Assembly: GCA_964489785.1 (NCBI GenBank)
Contig: CAZAZY010000013.1
Location: forward strand, 1-23,786
Length of the DNA: 23,786 nt
Source: JAIPIY01 sp964489785
GTDB taxonomy: Bacteria > Patescibacteriota > Minisyncoccia > Phycocordibacterales > UBA1006
Direction of reading: 5' to 3'
Of this stretch, positions 15,974-22,674 are shown piece by piece. The position numbers and the translations under genes are program-made. Within the stretch, counting starts at the first letter, position 1, and each line of letters starts with the position of its first letter. Below the pieces are notes generated by a model. That model saw nothing but the letters and a program-made list of their open reading frames with translations, was not told the origin of the DNA and ran no database searches.

Positions 15974-16228
15974 ATGGCAGAATTTTGGAACCGGTTCCTT
16001 ACCGATCGCAGATGGTTCTTGGGAACCATCATCATAACATTCATTATATTCCTCTTTTTCTGGAGGCTCATTGACCCGGTTGGCTTTGCCACCAGCATCA
16101 ATGATTTCTTCCAGACAATCTGGGGAATCATTAAATCCATCCTGACCTTGGCCATAGTGGTGCTTGGCATCATGGTCATCCTGGGGCACAAACCCTGGTG
16201 GATGGGTGGAGGAGGGAAAAAGAAATGA
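15974..16228 (+). CDS. Small two-helix membrane protein, unrecognised
   Basis: An 84-residue protein with two membrane helices (FLGTIIITFIIFLFFWRLI and IIKSILTLAIVVLGIMVIL), joined by a loop DPVGFATSINDFFQTIWG. It ends in a GGGGKKK tail. It has its own strong promoter and a GC-rich terminator. I recognise no family. Its codons end in G or C much more often than those of its neighbours (runs such as GTGGTGCTTGGCATC), which hints at a different origin or at high expression. It stops at TGA, while most genes here use TAA. Longer frames on the opposite strand across the same bases are shadows. Confidence 0.7.
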   Translation: MAEFWNRFLTDRRWFLGTIIITFIIFLFFWRLIDPVGFATSINDFFQTIWGIIKSILTLAIVVLGIMVILGHKPWWMGGGGKKK

Positions 16229-16250
16229 TTCCCTTCTCCAAAAACAAAGT

Positions 16251-16286
16251 CCGGCTTTTCTTTTCACAAGAATCGCCGGCTTTTTT
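16251..16286 (+). terminator. Rho-independent terminator, probably bidirectional
   Basis: CCGGC (16251-16255) pairs with GCCGG (16275-16279), with an inner TTCTT/AAGAA pairing, followed by TTTTTT (16281-16286). It lies 22 bases after the stop of the plus-strand gene and next to the stop of the convergent tspO-like gene. Confidence 0.8.
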
Positions 16287-16288
16287 AT

Positions 16289-16684
16289 TTACCAATTCAA
16301 ATACGTAATGGTCAGTTGCAACACCGTAGCAAAAGATACCCACAACAGATACGGAATGTTGATATACGTCACCCATGGCACGTAGTGATATATTGCGATC
16401 ATGCCCCAGATTAATGTCCCTAACACCAAGAGAATATCAATCGATGCCAATAGATTATTTTGTAATCCAAATTGAAAATACGTAAACGAGAAATTAAAAA
16501 TCAAATTCAATACAAACGGCAATGCAACTACCCAAGGTAATTGTTTTAACCACACCATCCAAAAAACTTTTCCAAAGGAAATTGCAATTAACACATATAA
16601 TACCGTCCACACCGGACCAAACAACCATGACGGTGGCGCCCAATCAGGACGAATAAAATTAACATATTGTTGTGATTCGTTCAT
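16289..16684 (-). CDS. TspO/MBR family protein lacking the first helix
   Basis: A 131-residue, tryptophan-rich membrane protein. It opens directly with the family's first-loop signature (RPDWAPPSWLFGPVWTVLYV, about residues 12-31). Four helices then follow, up to FATVLQLTITYLNW. TspO/MBR proteins usually have about 150-160 residues and five helices, and bind porphyrins, cholesterol-like ligands or tetrapyrroles in oxidative-stress responses. Helix 1 is absent here: the ATG at 16684 gives only about 10 residues before the loop, and a -10 box 8 bases upstream supports this start rather than a longer protein. Ligand-contacting Trp residues are mostly present. Confidence 0.88.
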   Translation of the reverse strand: MNESQQYVNFIRPDWAPPSWLFGPVWTVLYVLIAISFGKVFWMVWLKQLPWVVALPFVLNLIFNFSFTYFQFGLQNNLLASIDILLVLGTLIWGMIAIYHYVPWVTYINIPYLLWVSFATVLQLTITYLNW

Positions 16685-16692
16685 ATACTATC

Positions 16693-16698
16693 AGTATA
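16693..16698 (-). promoter_or_regulatory. -10 box of the tspO-like gene
   Basis: TATACT on the minus strand (16698-16693), 8 bases before the ATG at 16684. The spacer GATAGTAT is the same as at the P-type ATPase promoter. Confidence 0.55.
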
Positions 16699-16717
16699 CA
16701 CTATATTTGCATTATTT

Positions 16718-17092
16718 TTATTTCTTTCGATATCTGGCAGTTTTCTTTGCAATAGATTCTGGTTGTTTTACCCATTGCTGACCCTGTGCAGTACCTTTGT
16801 TTTTTGCACGACTGGTTGCAGATTTTTCACCAGACGTCAGATGATCACGGGCTTGTTTGGGTAAATATCTACTGTGATCTTTTTCTCCAACATAATTCCA
16901 ATCTTCTTTGGTCCATTGCACCAAACTATTATCATTAGTCTTTGGACCAATGTATCCCCCACCACGTTCTTTGTATAATTTTACTGCATATTGCATTGCG
17001 CGTGCAGAAAATTTTCCCATTTTTTCTACAGCTTCTTGTTTACAATATTCCCACAGTGGTTCATTATCCCTCTTTACAGTTTTGGCTTTCAT
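16718..17092 (-). CDS. DUF5872-like basic protein
   Basis: A 124-residue, strongly basic soluble protein. The N-terminal part (WEYCKQEAVEKMGKFSARAMQYAVKLYKERGG) is helical. The middle SLVQWTKEDWNYVGEKDHSRYLP and the end LTSGEKSATSRAKNKGTAQGQ match my memory of DUF5872-type proteins from phages, giant viruses and bacteria, in which a Trp-rich W.KE.W motif is followed by arginine/lysine-rich stretches. The function is unknown; the composition would suit nucleic-acid binding. It lies 27 bases behind the DoxX gene with no promoter seen, so it is probably co-transcribed with it. The family name is from memory and needs a profile search. Confidence 0.6.
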   Translation of the reverse strand: MKAKTVKRDNEPLWEYCKQEAVEKMGKFSARAMQYAVKLYKERGGGYIGPKTNDNSLVQWTKEDWNYVGEKDHSRYLPKQARDHLTSGEKSATSRAKNKGTAQGQQWVKQPESIAKKTARYRKK

Positions 17093-17119
17093 TTTTTCTT
17101 ACTCTTTTCTTCTTATTTT

Positions 17120-17521
17120 CTACGATACTAATACTAATATAATAATCGTCAATGCCATCAATAGCATCCCAATCGCAGGAGCTGTTTGTTTCAGAGAATC
17201 TTTAACCTTTATATGCATAGAAATAGCACCGAGCATTAATACTGATAGAGCTATCGCTGCAGGAATACCTAATTTCATCATTAAAAATGGTACAAAGAGA
17301 ACAAAAATCATACTCATAGCAATAGCTATCTTTAAAAATCCAACCACATATACTGACCAACCAGGTAAACCATATACAGCAAATTCTTCTTTCATATTTT
17401 TTGCTCCAGCACCACGATATTGTGTAGGATTATTAAATCGAACAAGCCATACATTCACAAGACCCAGTGCAATGAATACTTGCAAAATAGATACTGTCAA
17501 AAAAATTATTATCTCTGCCAT
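17120..17521 (-). CDS. DoxX-like membrane protein
   Basis: A 133-residue protein with four membrane helices in the DoxX order. Helix 1 (IIIFLTVSILQVFIALGLVNVW) is followed by the polar segment LVRFNNPTQYRGAGAKNMKEEFAVYGLPGW, typical of the DoxX-like group. Three more helices follow (YVVGFLKIAIAMSMIFVLF, IPAAIALSVLMLGAISM, APAIGMLLMALTIIILVLV). DoxX proteins are linked to redox and thiol-stress systems in several bacteria, though the biochemical role is unsettled. Its neighbours msrA and tspO fit an oxidative-stress theme, which is context only. The promoter is weak: a TAAAAT box about 7 bases before the ATG. Confidence 0.85.
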   Translation of the reverse strand: MAEIIIFLTVSILQVFIALGLVNVWLVRFNNPTQYRGAGAKNMKEEFAVYGLPGWSVYVVGFLKIAIAMSMIFVLFVPFLMMKLGIPAAIALSVLMLGAISMHIKVKDSLKQTAPAIGMLLMALTIIILVLVS

Positions 17522-17573
17522 ACGTAAAATTTTAATATTATGCTAATAGAATCTTTTTTATTATATCACTTTT

Positions 17574-18062
17574 TTATGTTAAATAACTATCAAACCAAAT
17601 TGCATGACAGGTATATCCACCTTGATTCTTTTGGAGATAATCCTGATGATATTCTTCTGCGGGATAAAATATACCCAATGGTTCCAATGTAGTCACTACG
17701 GGATCTGGCCATCGATGCGAATCATTTACAATGTTTATAAATTCTTCACCCTGTTTTTTCTCTTCTTCATTATCATAGAAAATTGCCGATCGGTATGAAG
17801 TCCCAATATCATTTCCCTGTTTGTTCAGTGTTGTTGGATTATGAATTTGGAAAAAGAAATCAAGTAGATTTTTATATGAAGTTTTTTCCGTGTCATACGT
17901 AATTTTAACGGCTTCAGCGTGACCGTCGTGACGTTCATAGGTTGGATTCACAACGTCTCCGCCGGTATAGCCGACCTGCGTTTCTATCACACCAGGTTGC
18001 TGGCGTATTAACTCCTGCATTCCCCAAAAACATCCTCCTGCGAAAATTGCTTTTTTGATCAT
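17574..18062 (-). CDS. msrA: Peptide methionine (S)-S-oxide reductase
   Basis: A 162-residue enzyme that reduces the S-epimer of methionine sulfoxide in proteins. Catalytic Cys is in GGCFWG (Cys11). The family blocks GVIETQVGYTGGDVVNPTYE, GHAEAVKITYD, DFFFQIHNPTTLNKQGNDIGTSYRSAIFY and YPAEEYHQDYLQKN are intact. A recycling Cys lies in GGYTCH (Cys152). Directly upstream lies a copy of the last 13 codons of msrB, ending 4 bases before this ATG; its AGGGA is a reasonable Shine-Dalgarno site 9 bases from the start. The terminator of the preceding surface-protein gene is only about 50 bases away. No own promoter is evident, so expression may rely on read-through. Confidence 0.97.
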   Translation of the reverse strand: MIKKAIFAGGCFWGMQELIRQQPGVIETQVGYTGGDVVNPTYERHDGHAEAVKITYDTEKTSYKNLLDFFFQIHNPTTLNKQGNDIGTSYRSAIFYDNEEEKKQGEEFINIVNDSHRWPDPVVTTLEPLGIFYPAEEYHQDYLQKNQGGYTCHAIWFDSYLT

Positions 18063-18066
18063 ATAA

Positions 18067-18105
18067 TTATTTCCCTGGGATAAATTTCATTGATAAAGAA
18101 TTCAC
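18067..18105 (-). pseudogene. Remnant of an msrB 3' end
   Basis: The minus strand reads 13 codons, VNSLSMKFIPGK plus TAA, identical in protein to the last codons of the intact msrB (22186-22224). In DNA, 36 of 39 bases match, and all three differences are in third codon positions. The copy begins just after the position of the catalytic cysteine. The similarity stops at 18105 and the hairpin terminator begins 8 bases further on. It indicates that an msrB gene once lay immediately before msrA. Confidence 0.85.
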
Positions 18106-18113
18106 TCTTCCAA

Positions 18114-18141
18114 AAACAAAAACCCTATCGGGTTTTTGTTT
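18114..18141 (-). terminator. Terminator of the giant surface-protein gene
   Basis: A perfect 12-base stem, AAACAAAAACCC (18114-18125) with GGGTTTTTGTTT (18130-18141), loop TATC. It lies 5 bases after the stop codon. On the minus strand the descending arm is T-rich. Confidence 0.82.
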
Positions 18142-18146
18142 ACTGT

Positions 18147-21100
18147 TTAATTTGTTTGTAATCCCTCTGATCCACAAGAATTATTAATCAATCCTCGAGT
18201 AATCGGCCCCACCATGCCATCCTGAAATGTTCCCAGTGATGCCTGCATGCGTTTAATGGCACCATCGGTAATTGGCCCTAGAATTCCATCGATGGATCCT
18301 GAATTAAATCCTAATCGATTCATATGAGCCTGGAGAATTTTAACCTCGGTCACTACTGCTTTGGTATATGCATGATACACGCCATTACGTGCACCTGCAC
18401 GCATATTTTGAGTAAGAATTTGATCAGCAGGACAAAGATCTTTTTCACCAAGAGACGGGGTAACCGGAGCAGTTGGTGTTACCGGCGCAGGCTGATTTGC
18501 AAGAGTAATACCAGATAAAGCAAGATAAGCAGCTGATGCAGAACCTCCGCTTGAACGTCGACGAGGTGCTTCTTCTTCGGCTGGATCATGAGTAAATCCT
18601 TGCCATCGGAAGAATGGATATCCATCATTATCTGAACTATTGATTCCCCAAATTTCTTCAAAGTCCCATGTGTCTTCTCCAAGCTCTGTACTAAAGGTAT
18701 CAAGATCCTTCATTTCAGTTGTTGTTTTTCCTGATACTGCCCCGGCAACATCACAGTCACCCGATAATTCAACTCCACAGCTTTCAAGGGTTGGATTAAG
18801 TTCAAGATCCCAGAATGAATAAGTACTTGATGTATCATTATATGATCCGATAAATCCTCCAACCTCTACCCCAATATCAGTAGTAACGATTCCTGTCGAG
18901 TAACTATTAAGTATAGTACTTAACGTACTATTTGATGATAATCCTCCAACATTACAATCAGTCGCATAGACATCGCTTCGAGAAAATGAATTTGAAATAG
19001 TTGTATAATCATCAAGCCCAGCCAATCCTCCAGCTGAACAAGCAGATTCTACAGGAGCTTGGCCAATTCCAATAATATTCTCATCTTCAGGAAATTCGTT
19101 ATCTGAATACGATTGTACGATTTCTGCAAAATTGTTGTTGACCCCAGATAGACCTCCTGCGTACTGCCCAGATGCATACACATATCCTGTTGCAAAGGAT
19201 CCCGTAATCAATTTTTCATTCTGACCCACCAATCCTCCTACGTACGTTACACCAATAACATCAACATCGGCAGATGAATCAATAATCGTACTACTTTTTC
19301 CCACATTTCCTGTGTACACTCGTGTATTCCATGTATTCAAATACTCGATATTTTCTGGGGTCATTGGATATCCATCGTTTGGATATGAAGTCATACCTTG
19401 AAATGGCAATGGATTGACGGTTTGTCCGGTTGCTTCGTCGGCATGTTTATACACTACGTCGTTGAACAAAATATAGCTGCGTTCTTTTCCAGATGTAGCT
19501 TCACCGGTATAAGGAAATTCAATTGCCATATGATCACCATGACGCATCACGACAAACTGATCTTCGGCATCAAGCAACAATGGTTGCACATCACCATAGC
19601 GCGTAAAGTTTCCAATTTGTCGCGCAAATGATTCTGGTGGCACACCACTGACATCATCATATGTATGATCATTGAAATATGTTTTATCAATCGCGGTGTA
19701 TCCTCGGAACGAAAGATCGGCTTTATTTGGTGCAATTTCTTGCATCGTGAATGGTACTTCGGCAGAAGTATCAATCGCAATATAATTCACGCGCAATCGA
19801 TCAAATCCAAATTTTACACGATAATCATCGGTCAAGAATTTCCCCGTAAGGTCAAGAGTTCGTAATCGAGGTGTTCCATCACTTCCTAATTCTTTACGTC
19901 CATAAATTTGCACCCACTCTCCATCAGGACCCATTACGGAAACCGTACGGTGATCATATGCAGGAGTCGCTTCGTAATCTCGCGCTGCACGTAGTACTAA
20001 TTGAATACGTTCTGCATTACCAAGATCACCGAAATCCATGATCCATTCATTCACATGGCTTTTATCTTTATAGCTCCATGTGTCATCATAATTTTGCAAC
20101 GCATCAACACAATCATTACCATACATATCAGTACATGCAATCAGTGGGTGCGAAGGTGTGTCACTGACCGTAGTTAACACATCATAATTTACTGTACGCA
20201 ACAGTGGTTCTACAACGGTGTATCCTGGTGCATGTTCAAATAGCATGAGTGACAGTTTATCGTAATACACGATTTCATTATATTCCTGAGAAATATTAAT
20301 TGAATACACATCATCTTTTGGTGCAATTTTATCAGTATCAATCACGGCAAAATCTTCTCCGTCCGTACCGCGAGAAATCATTTCTCCTACATCGGCTACG
20401 TATTCATATGAATCTCCGTCCCAAGTATACACCAATGGACTTGAGTTACTGATTCCATATCCTTCTGCGTGAACCCCTACCATTCCTCCTACTTGATAAT
20501 CTCCTTGAACGAATCCGTTTACGTGAACATTGGTAACCGTTCCTGCAAGAGCCCCTGCAAGAGCCCCTATTCGGTCATCTCCTATGATATATACATCTTC
20601 CAAGGTAAGGTCAAAAACTTCTGCTCCTGCATCAATATGTCTGAAAAAGCCAACATAATCTACAGCCTCTTGATTCATGATAATACCGCTAATCGTTTTA
20701 TCGTTTCCATCAAAATCTCCAGTGAATTTATAATCATCATATGGATATGAAAGTCCCATAAATCCAGCACCACCATGCCACGCCGATGTTTCCGAACAAT
20801 CTATATCTTGGGTCAATCTATAATAAGCATTGGTAAAAAAGCGAATATTTGAAATCTGTTCACAGCTTGATCCTACAAGATATGGTGACTCTTCGGTTCC
20901 TGCACCATCAAAATATTCAATACCACTTCGCAGTTCAGGATATTCAGCACCCATAGTCCACACATTATCAAAATCCCATCCCATTTCTGTAAAAGAACTT
21001 GCTTCGGTAAATTGTTCTGTAGTTAATCCTTCAAGCGAGATATAATTATCTCCATCTGCAATACCTGATAAATCACTAACTTCTACATCCCAGAATGACC

Positions 21101-22127
21101 CGGTAATTGAATAATCTGCGGCTACGGTAGATTCACCGATCAATCCTCCGACATCAATCCCAGTTCCCGTTACAGCTCCTTTTGCAAAGACGTTTGCAAT
21201 GATTCCATACCAGTTATCTCCGATCAATCCTCCAATACGAGCATCTCCTGATACATCACCCGTTGCGTAACTATCAAAAATAAATGCCTTGTCTACATCA
21301 CCAATAAGTCCTCCAATACGGAACGAATTTCCACCACCTGTTCCCGTAACAGATCCCGTAGCATACGCGTTATATAGTTTTATAAAATCAGCAACTCCGA
21401 TCAATCCTCCTGCATTTGCACTTGACGTCTCAATTCCTCCCGTAGAAAAAACATCATGAATAACTACCCCTGCACCTACTGCGGAACCTATCAATCCTCC
21501 CGTAGTATATCCGGTAGTATCAATATTCACATCAGCACTTACATTCGTAATCACTGAAATAAATTCAGTATCAGTGTCTTCAAAATATCCAATGAGTCCT
21601 CCAACATAATCAGCTTGTGCATCAATGGAACCCTCTACAGAAACATCTTCTACGGTAGTATTCACCGCGTATCCAATCAACGCAGCGGTATAATATCCAG
21701 AGCTTGTATGGGTAATACTTACATTACTCAGGGTGACATCGGAAATGGTTGCGCCAACCGCAGCACCAAATAATCCATTATAGTCACCAGCCGGGTTTAA
21801 TGTAAGTCCAGTAATAGTATGGCCTTGTCCATCAAAAGTTCCAGTAAAAGGATCCCCTAAATTTCCCAAAGGTACCCATCCACTGCCCATGTTTGACGTG
21901 GTGTCTGCATACAGTTCATATCCTGTATCCAAAGGCCCCAAGTCATTCATCAAAATATAATCACCATCAAGATTTCCGCTCATATCAGCAAGGTCTTCCC
22001 ATGACACAATTTCTATTTCACCGGCTGCATGTACAGTAAATGGAGACGAAGAGAAAATAAATGCTGATAATACGAATACCATTATTAAAAAAGAACTGCG
22101 CAATGCGCTGATGCTGTTATGTGTCAT
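18147..22127 (-). CDS. Giant secreted GLUG-repeat surface protein with nested domain and peptidoglycan-binding end
   Basis: A 1326-residue exported protein. Signal peptide residues 1-35 (SSFLIMVFVLSAFIFSS, cleavage likely after VHA). A first beta-helix of GLUG repeats (AGLIGVAD, IGGLIGDV, SYATGDV) covers about 40-400. A second beta-helix starts near 403 (GAGTEESPYLVGSS). Inside it, about 560-935, sits a 375-residue domain without GLUG repeats, opening SSPLVYTWDGDSYEYVADVGE. GLUG repeats resume (YVGGLVGQ, SFATGYV) and close with NDGYPFFRWQ near 1175. The end is RRRSSGG, a Pro/Thr linker and a PG_binding_1 domain (about 1232-1320, GSIDGILGPITDGAIKRMQ). It is related in plan to the protein at 12456-15446. 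A TTG at 22133 is in frame, but the ATG at 22127 fits the promoter and signal peptide. Confidence 0.88.
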   Translation of the reverse strand: MTHNSISALRSSFLIMVFVLSAFIFSSSPFTVHAAGEIEIVSWEDLADMSGNLDGDYILMNDLGPLDTGYELYADTTSNMGSGWVPLGNLGDPFTGTFDGQGHTITGLTLNPAGDYNGLFGAAVGATISDVTLSNVSITHTSSGYYTAALIGYAVNTTVEDVSVEGSIDAQADYVGGLIGYFEDTDTEFISVITNVSADVNIDTTGYTTGGLIGSAVGAGVVIHDVFSTGGIETSSANAGGLIGVADFIKLYNAYATGSVTGTGGGNSFRIGGLIGDVDKAFIFDSYATGDVSGDARIGGLIGDNWYGIIANVFAKGAVTGTGIDVGGLIGESTVAADYSITGSFWDVEVSDLSGIADGDNYISLEGLTTEQFTEASSFTEMGWDFDNVWTMGAEYPELRSGIEYFDGAGTEESPYLVGSSCEQISNIRFFTNAYYRLTQDIDCSETSAWHGGAGFMGLSYPYDDYKFTGDFDGNDKTISGIIMNQEAVDYVGFFRHIDAGAEVFDLTLEDVYIIGDDRIGALAGALAGTVTNVHVNGFVQGDYQVGGMVGVHAEGYGISNSSPLVYTWDGDSYEYVADVGEMISRGTDGEDFAVIDTDKIAPKDDVYSINISQEYNEIVYYDKLSLMLFEHAPGYTVVEPLLRTVNYDVLTTVSDTPSHPLIACTDMYGNDCVDALQNYDDTWSYKDKSHVNEWIMDFGDLGNAERIQLVLRAARDYEATPAYDHRTVSVMGPDGEWVQIYGRKELGSDGTPRLRTLDLTGKFLTDDYRVKFGFDRLRVNYIAIDTSAEVPFTMQEIAPNKADLSFRGYTAIDKTYFNDHTYDDVSGVPPESFARQIGNFTRYGDVQPLLLDAEDQFVVMRHGDHMAIEFPYTGEATSGKERSYILFNDVVYKHADEATGQTVNPLPFQGMTSYPNDGYPMTPENIEYLNTWNTRVYTGNVGKSSTIIDSSADVDVIGVTYVGGLVGQNEKLITGSFATGYVYASGQYAGGLSGVNNNFAEIVQSYSDNEFPEDENIIGIGQAPVESACSAGGLAGLDDYTTISNSFSRSDVYATDCNVGGLSSNSTLSTILNSYSTGIVTTDIGVEVGGFIGSYNDTSSTYSFWDLELNPTLESCGVELSGDCDVAGAVSGKTTTEMKDLDTFSTELGEDTWDFEEIWGINSSDNDGYPFFRWQGFTHDPAEEEAPRRRSSGGSASAAYLALSGITLANQPAPVTPTAPVTPSLGEKDLCPADQILTQNMRAGARNGVYHAYTKAVVTEVKILQAHMNRLGFNSGSIDGILGPITDGAIKRMQASLGTFQDGMVGPITRGLINNSCGSEGLQTN

Positions 22128-22135
22128 ACACAAAA

Positions 22136-22144
22136 ATTATATCA
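22136..22144 (-). promoter_or_regulatory. Extended -10 promoter of the giant gene
   Basis: TGA-TATAAT on the minus strand (22144-22136), 8 bases before the ATG at 22127. It lies only about 40 bases after the msrB stop, so the gene can be transcribed independently of msrB. Confidence 0.65.
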
Positions 22145-22185
22145 CAAAAATTTTTTATACTACAATAAAATTGTCACTCTTTTTG

Positions 22186-22551
22186 TTATTTTCCGGGGAT
22201 AAATTTCATTGATAACGAATTCACGCAATGACGCACATTTTTTGGTGTCGCATATTCTCCAACAAATACATGCCCTAAATGTCCGCCACAATTCGCGCAG
22301 GTTATTTCTTGCCCAAAGTATTGATTAATATAAGAATCTTTTTTAATCGCACCTTTAATTTCCTGATCAAAACTGGGCCATCCGCACGTTGATTCAAATT
22401 TGTCTTTCGAGTCATACAGCGGAGCATCGCATTGTCTGCATACATAGACCCCTGTTTCTTTAGTGTTTACATATTCGCCAATAAAAGGAGGCTCGGTTCC
22501 CTTATCGATAATGATTCTTTTTTCTGGTTCAGTGAGTTTGTTTAATTGCAT
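22186..22551 (-). CDS. msrB: Peptide methionine (R)-S-oxide reductase
   Basis: A 121-residue enzyme that reduces the R-epimer of methionine sulfoxide. All family residues are present: zinc ligands Cys38/Cys41 (CRQC) and Cys85/Cys88 (CANC), the resolving Cys56 in STCGWPSF, GHLGHVF, and the catalytic Cys109 in RHCVNSLSMKF. The start at 22551 overlaps the stop of a 13-codon frame that begins right at the promoter. There is no Shine-Dalgarno site before this ATG. Its last 13 codons recur in front of msrA, 4.1 kb away, which implies that the two genes were once adjacent. A winged-helix regulator is transcribed divergently from the same intergenic region. Confidence 0.97.
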   Translation of the reverse strand: MQLNKLTEPEKRIIIDKGTEPPFIGEYVNTKETGVYVCRQCDAPLYDSKDKFESTCGWPSFDQEIKGAIKKDSYINQYFGQEITCANCGGHLGHVFVGEYATPKNVRHCVNSLSMKFIPGK

Positions 22552-22583
22552 ATATTATTTAACGCTTTATGGATCTTCTTCAT
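22542..22583 (-). CDS. Possible leaderless leader peptide overlapping the msrB start
   Basis: A 13-codon frame, MKKIHKALNNICN, starts 6 bases after the extended -10 box, like the leaderless genes elsewhere in the window. It stops at a TAA inside the third codon of msrB. Ribosomes ending there are placed on the msrB ATG, which has no Shine-Dalgarno site. It may couple or meter msrB translation. It could also be a chance frame in a 30-40 base leader. Confidence 0.45.
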   Translation of the reverse strand: MKKIHKALNNICN

Positions 22584-22589
22584 ATGAAA

Positions 22590-22598
22590 ATTATATCA
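22590..22598 (-). promoter_or_regulatory. Extended -10 promoter of msrB
   Basis: TGA-TATAAT on the minus strand (22598-22590). It is 6 bases before the leader-peptide ATG and 38 bases before the msrB ATG. No good -35 box is present. Confidence 0.65.
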
Positions 22599-22621
22599 TA
22601 AAAGTAATCTTGATTCTGTTG

Positions 22622-22627
22622 TATAAT
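22622..22627 (+). promoter_or_regulatory. Possible upstream promoter of the regulator gene
   Basis: TATAAT directly before the 30-base palindrome. A transcript from here would carry the palindrome as a hairpin in its leader. A second -10 box lies downstream at 22661-22666. Confidence 0.3.
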
Positions 22628-22657
22628 TATTCTTGTATTCTCGAGAATACAAGAATA
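22628..22657. promoter_or_regulatory. Perfect 30-base palindrome, likely operator
   Basis: A perfect inverted repeat centred on CTCGAG with the core TATTCTCGAGAATA. It covers the -35 region of the regulator promoter and lies upstream of the divergent msrB promoter. The core recurs in the 36-base palindrome at 23019-23054 on the other side of the regulator gene. It is the natural candidate binding site of the winged-helix protein. Confidence 0.7.
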
Positions 22658-22666
22658 TGATAGAAT
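22658..22666 (+). promoter_or_regulatory. Extended -10 promoter of the regulator gene
   Basis: TGA-TAGAAT, 8 bases before the ATG at 22675. The TGN element directly follows the palindrome, so a repressor bound there would block polymerase. Confidence 0.6.
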
Positions 22667-22674
22667 GGAATCAT

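Noticed and set aside
15931..16267. Two overlapping minus-strand frames opposite the 84-residue membrane protein
   Set aside because: The plus strand has a consensus promoter, two clean membrane helices and a terminator. The opposite frames run through the promoter and have no such signals.
16908..17546. Plus-strand frame of 212 codons opposite the DoxX and DUF5872-like genes
   Set aside because: It spans two recognisable minus-strand genes and the gap between them, with no recognisable domain.
18147..22127. Repeated short DNA motifs in the giant gene, considered as a CRISPR array or satellite
   Set aside because: The periodicity is that of degenerate GLUG protein repeats in a single frame. 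There are no identical repeats with unique spacers and no cas genes.
18067..22224. The 39-base duplication as a transposon target-site duplication
   Set aside because: It is long, matches codons of msrB exactly and differs only at synonymous positions. No transposase or terminal inverted repeats are seen between the copies.
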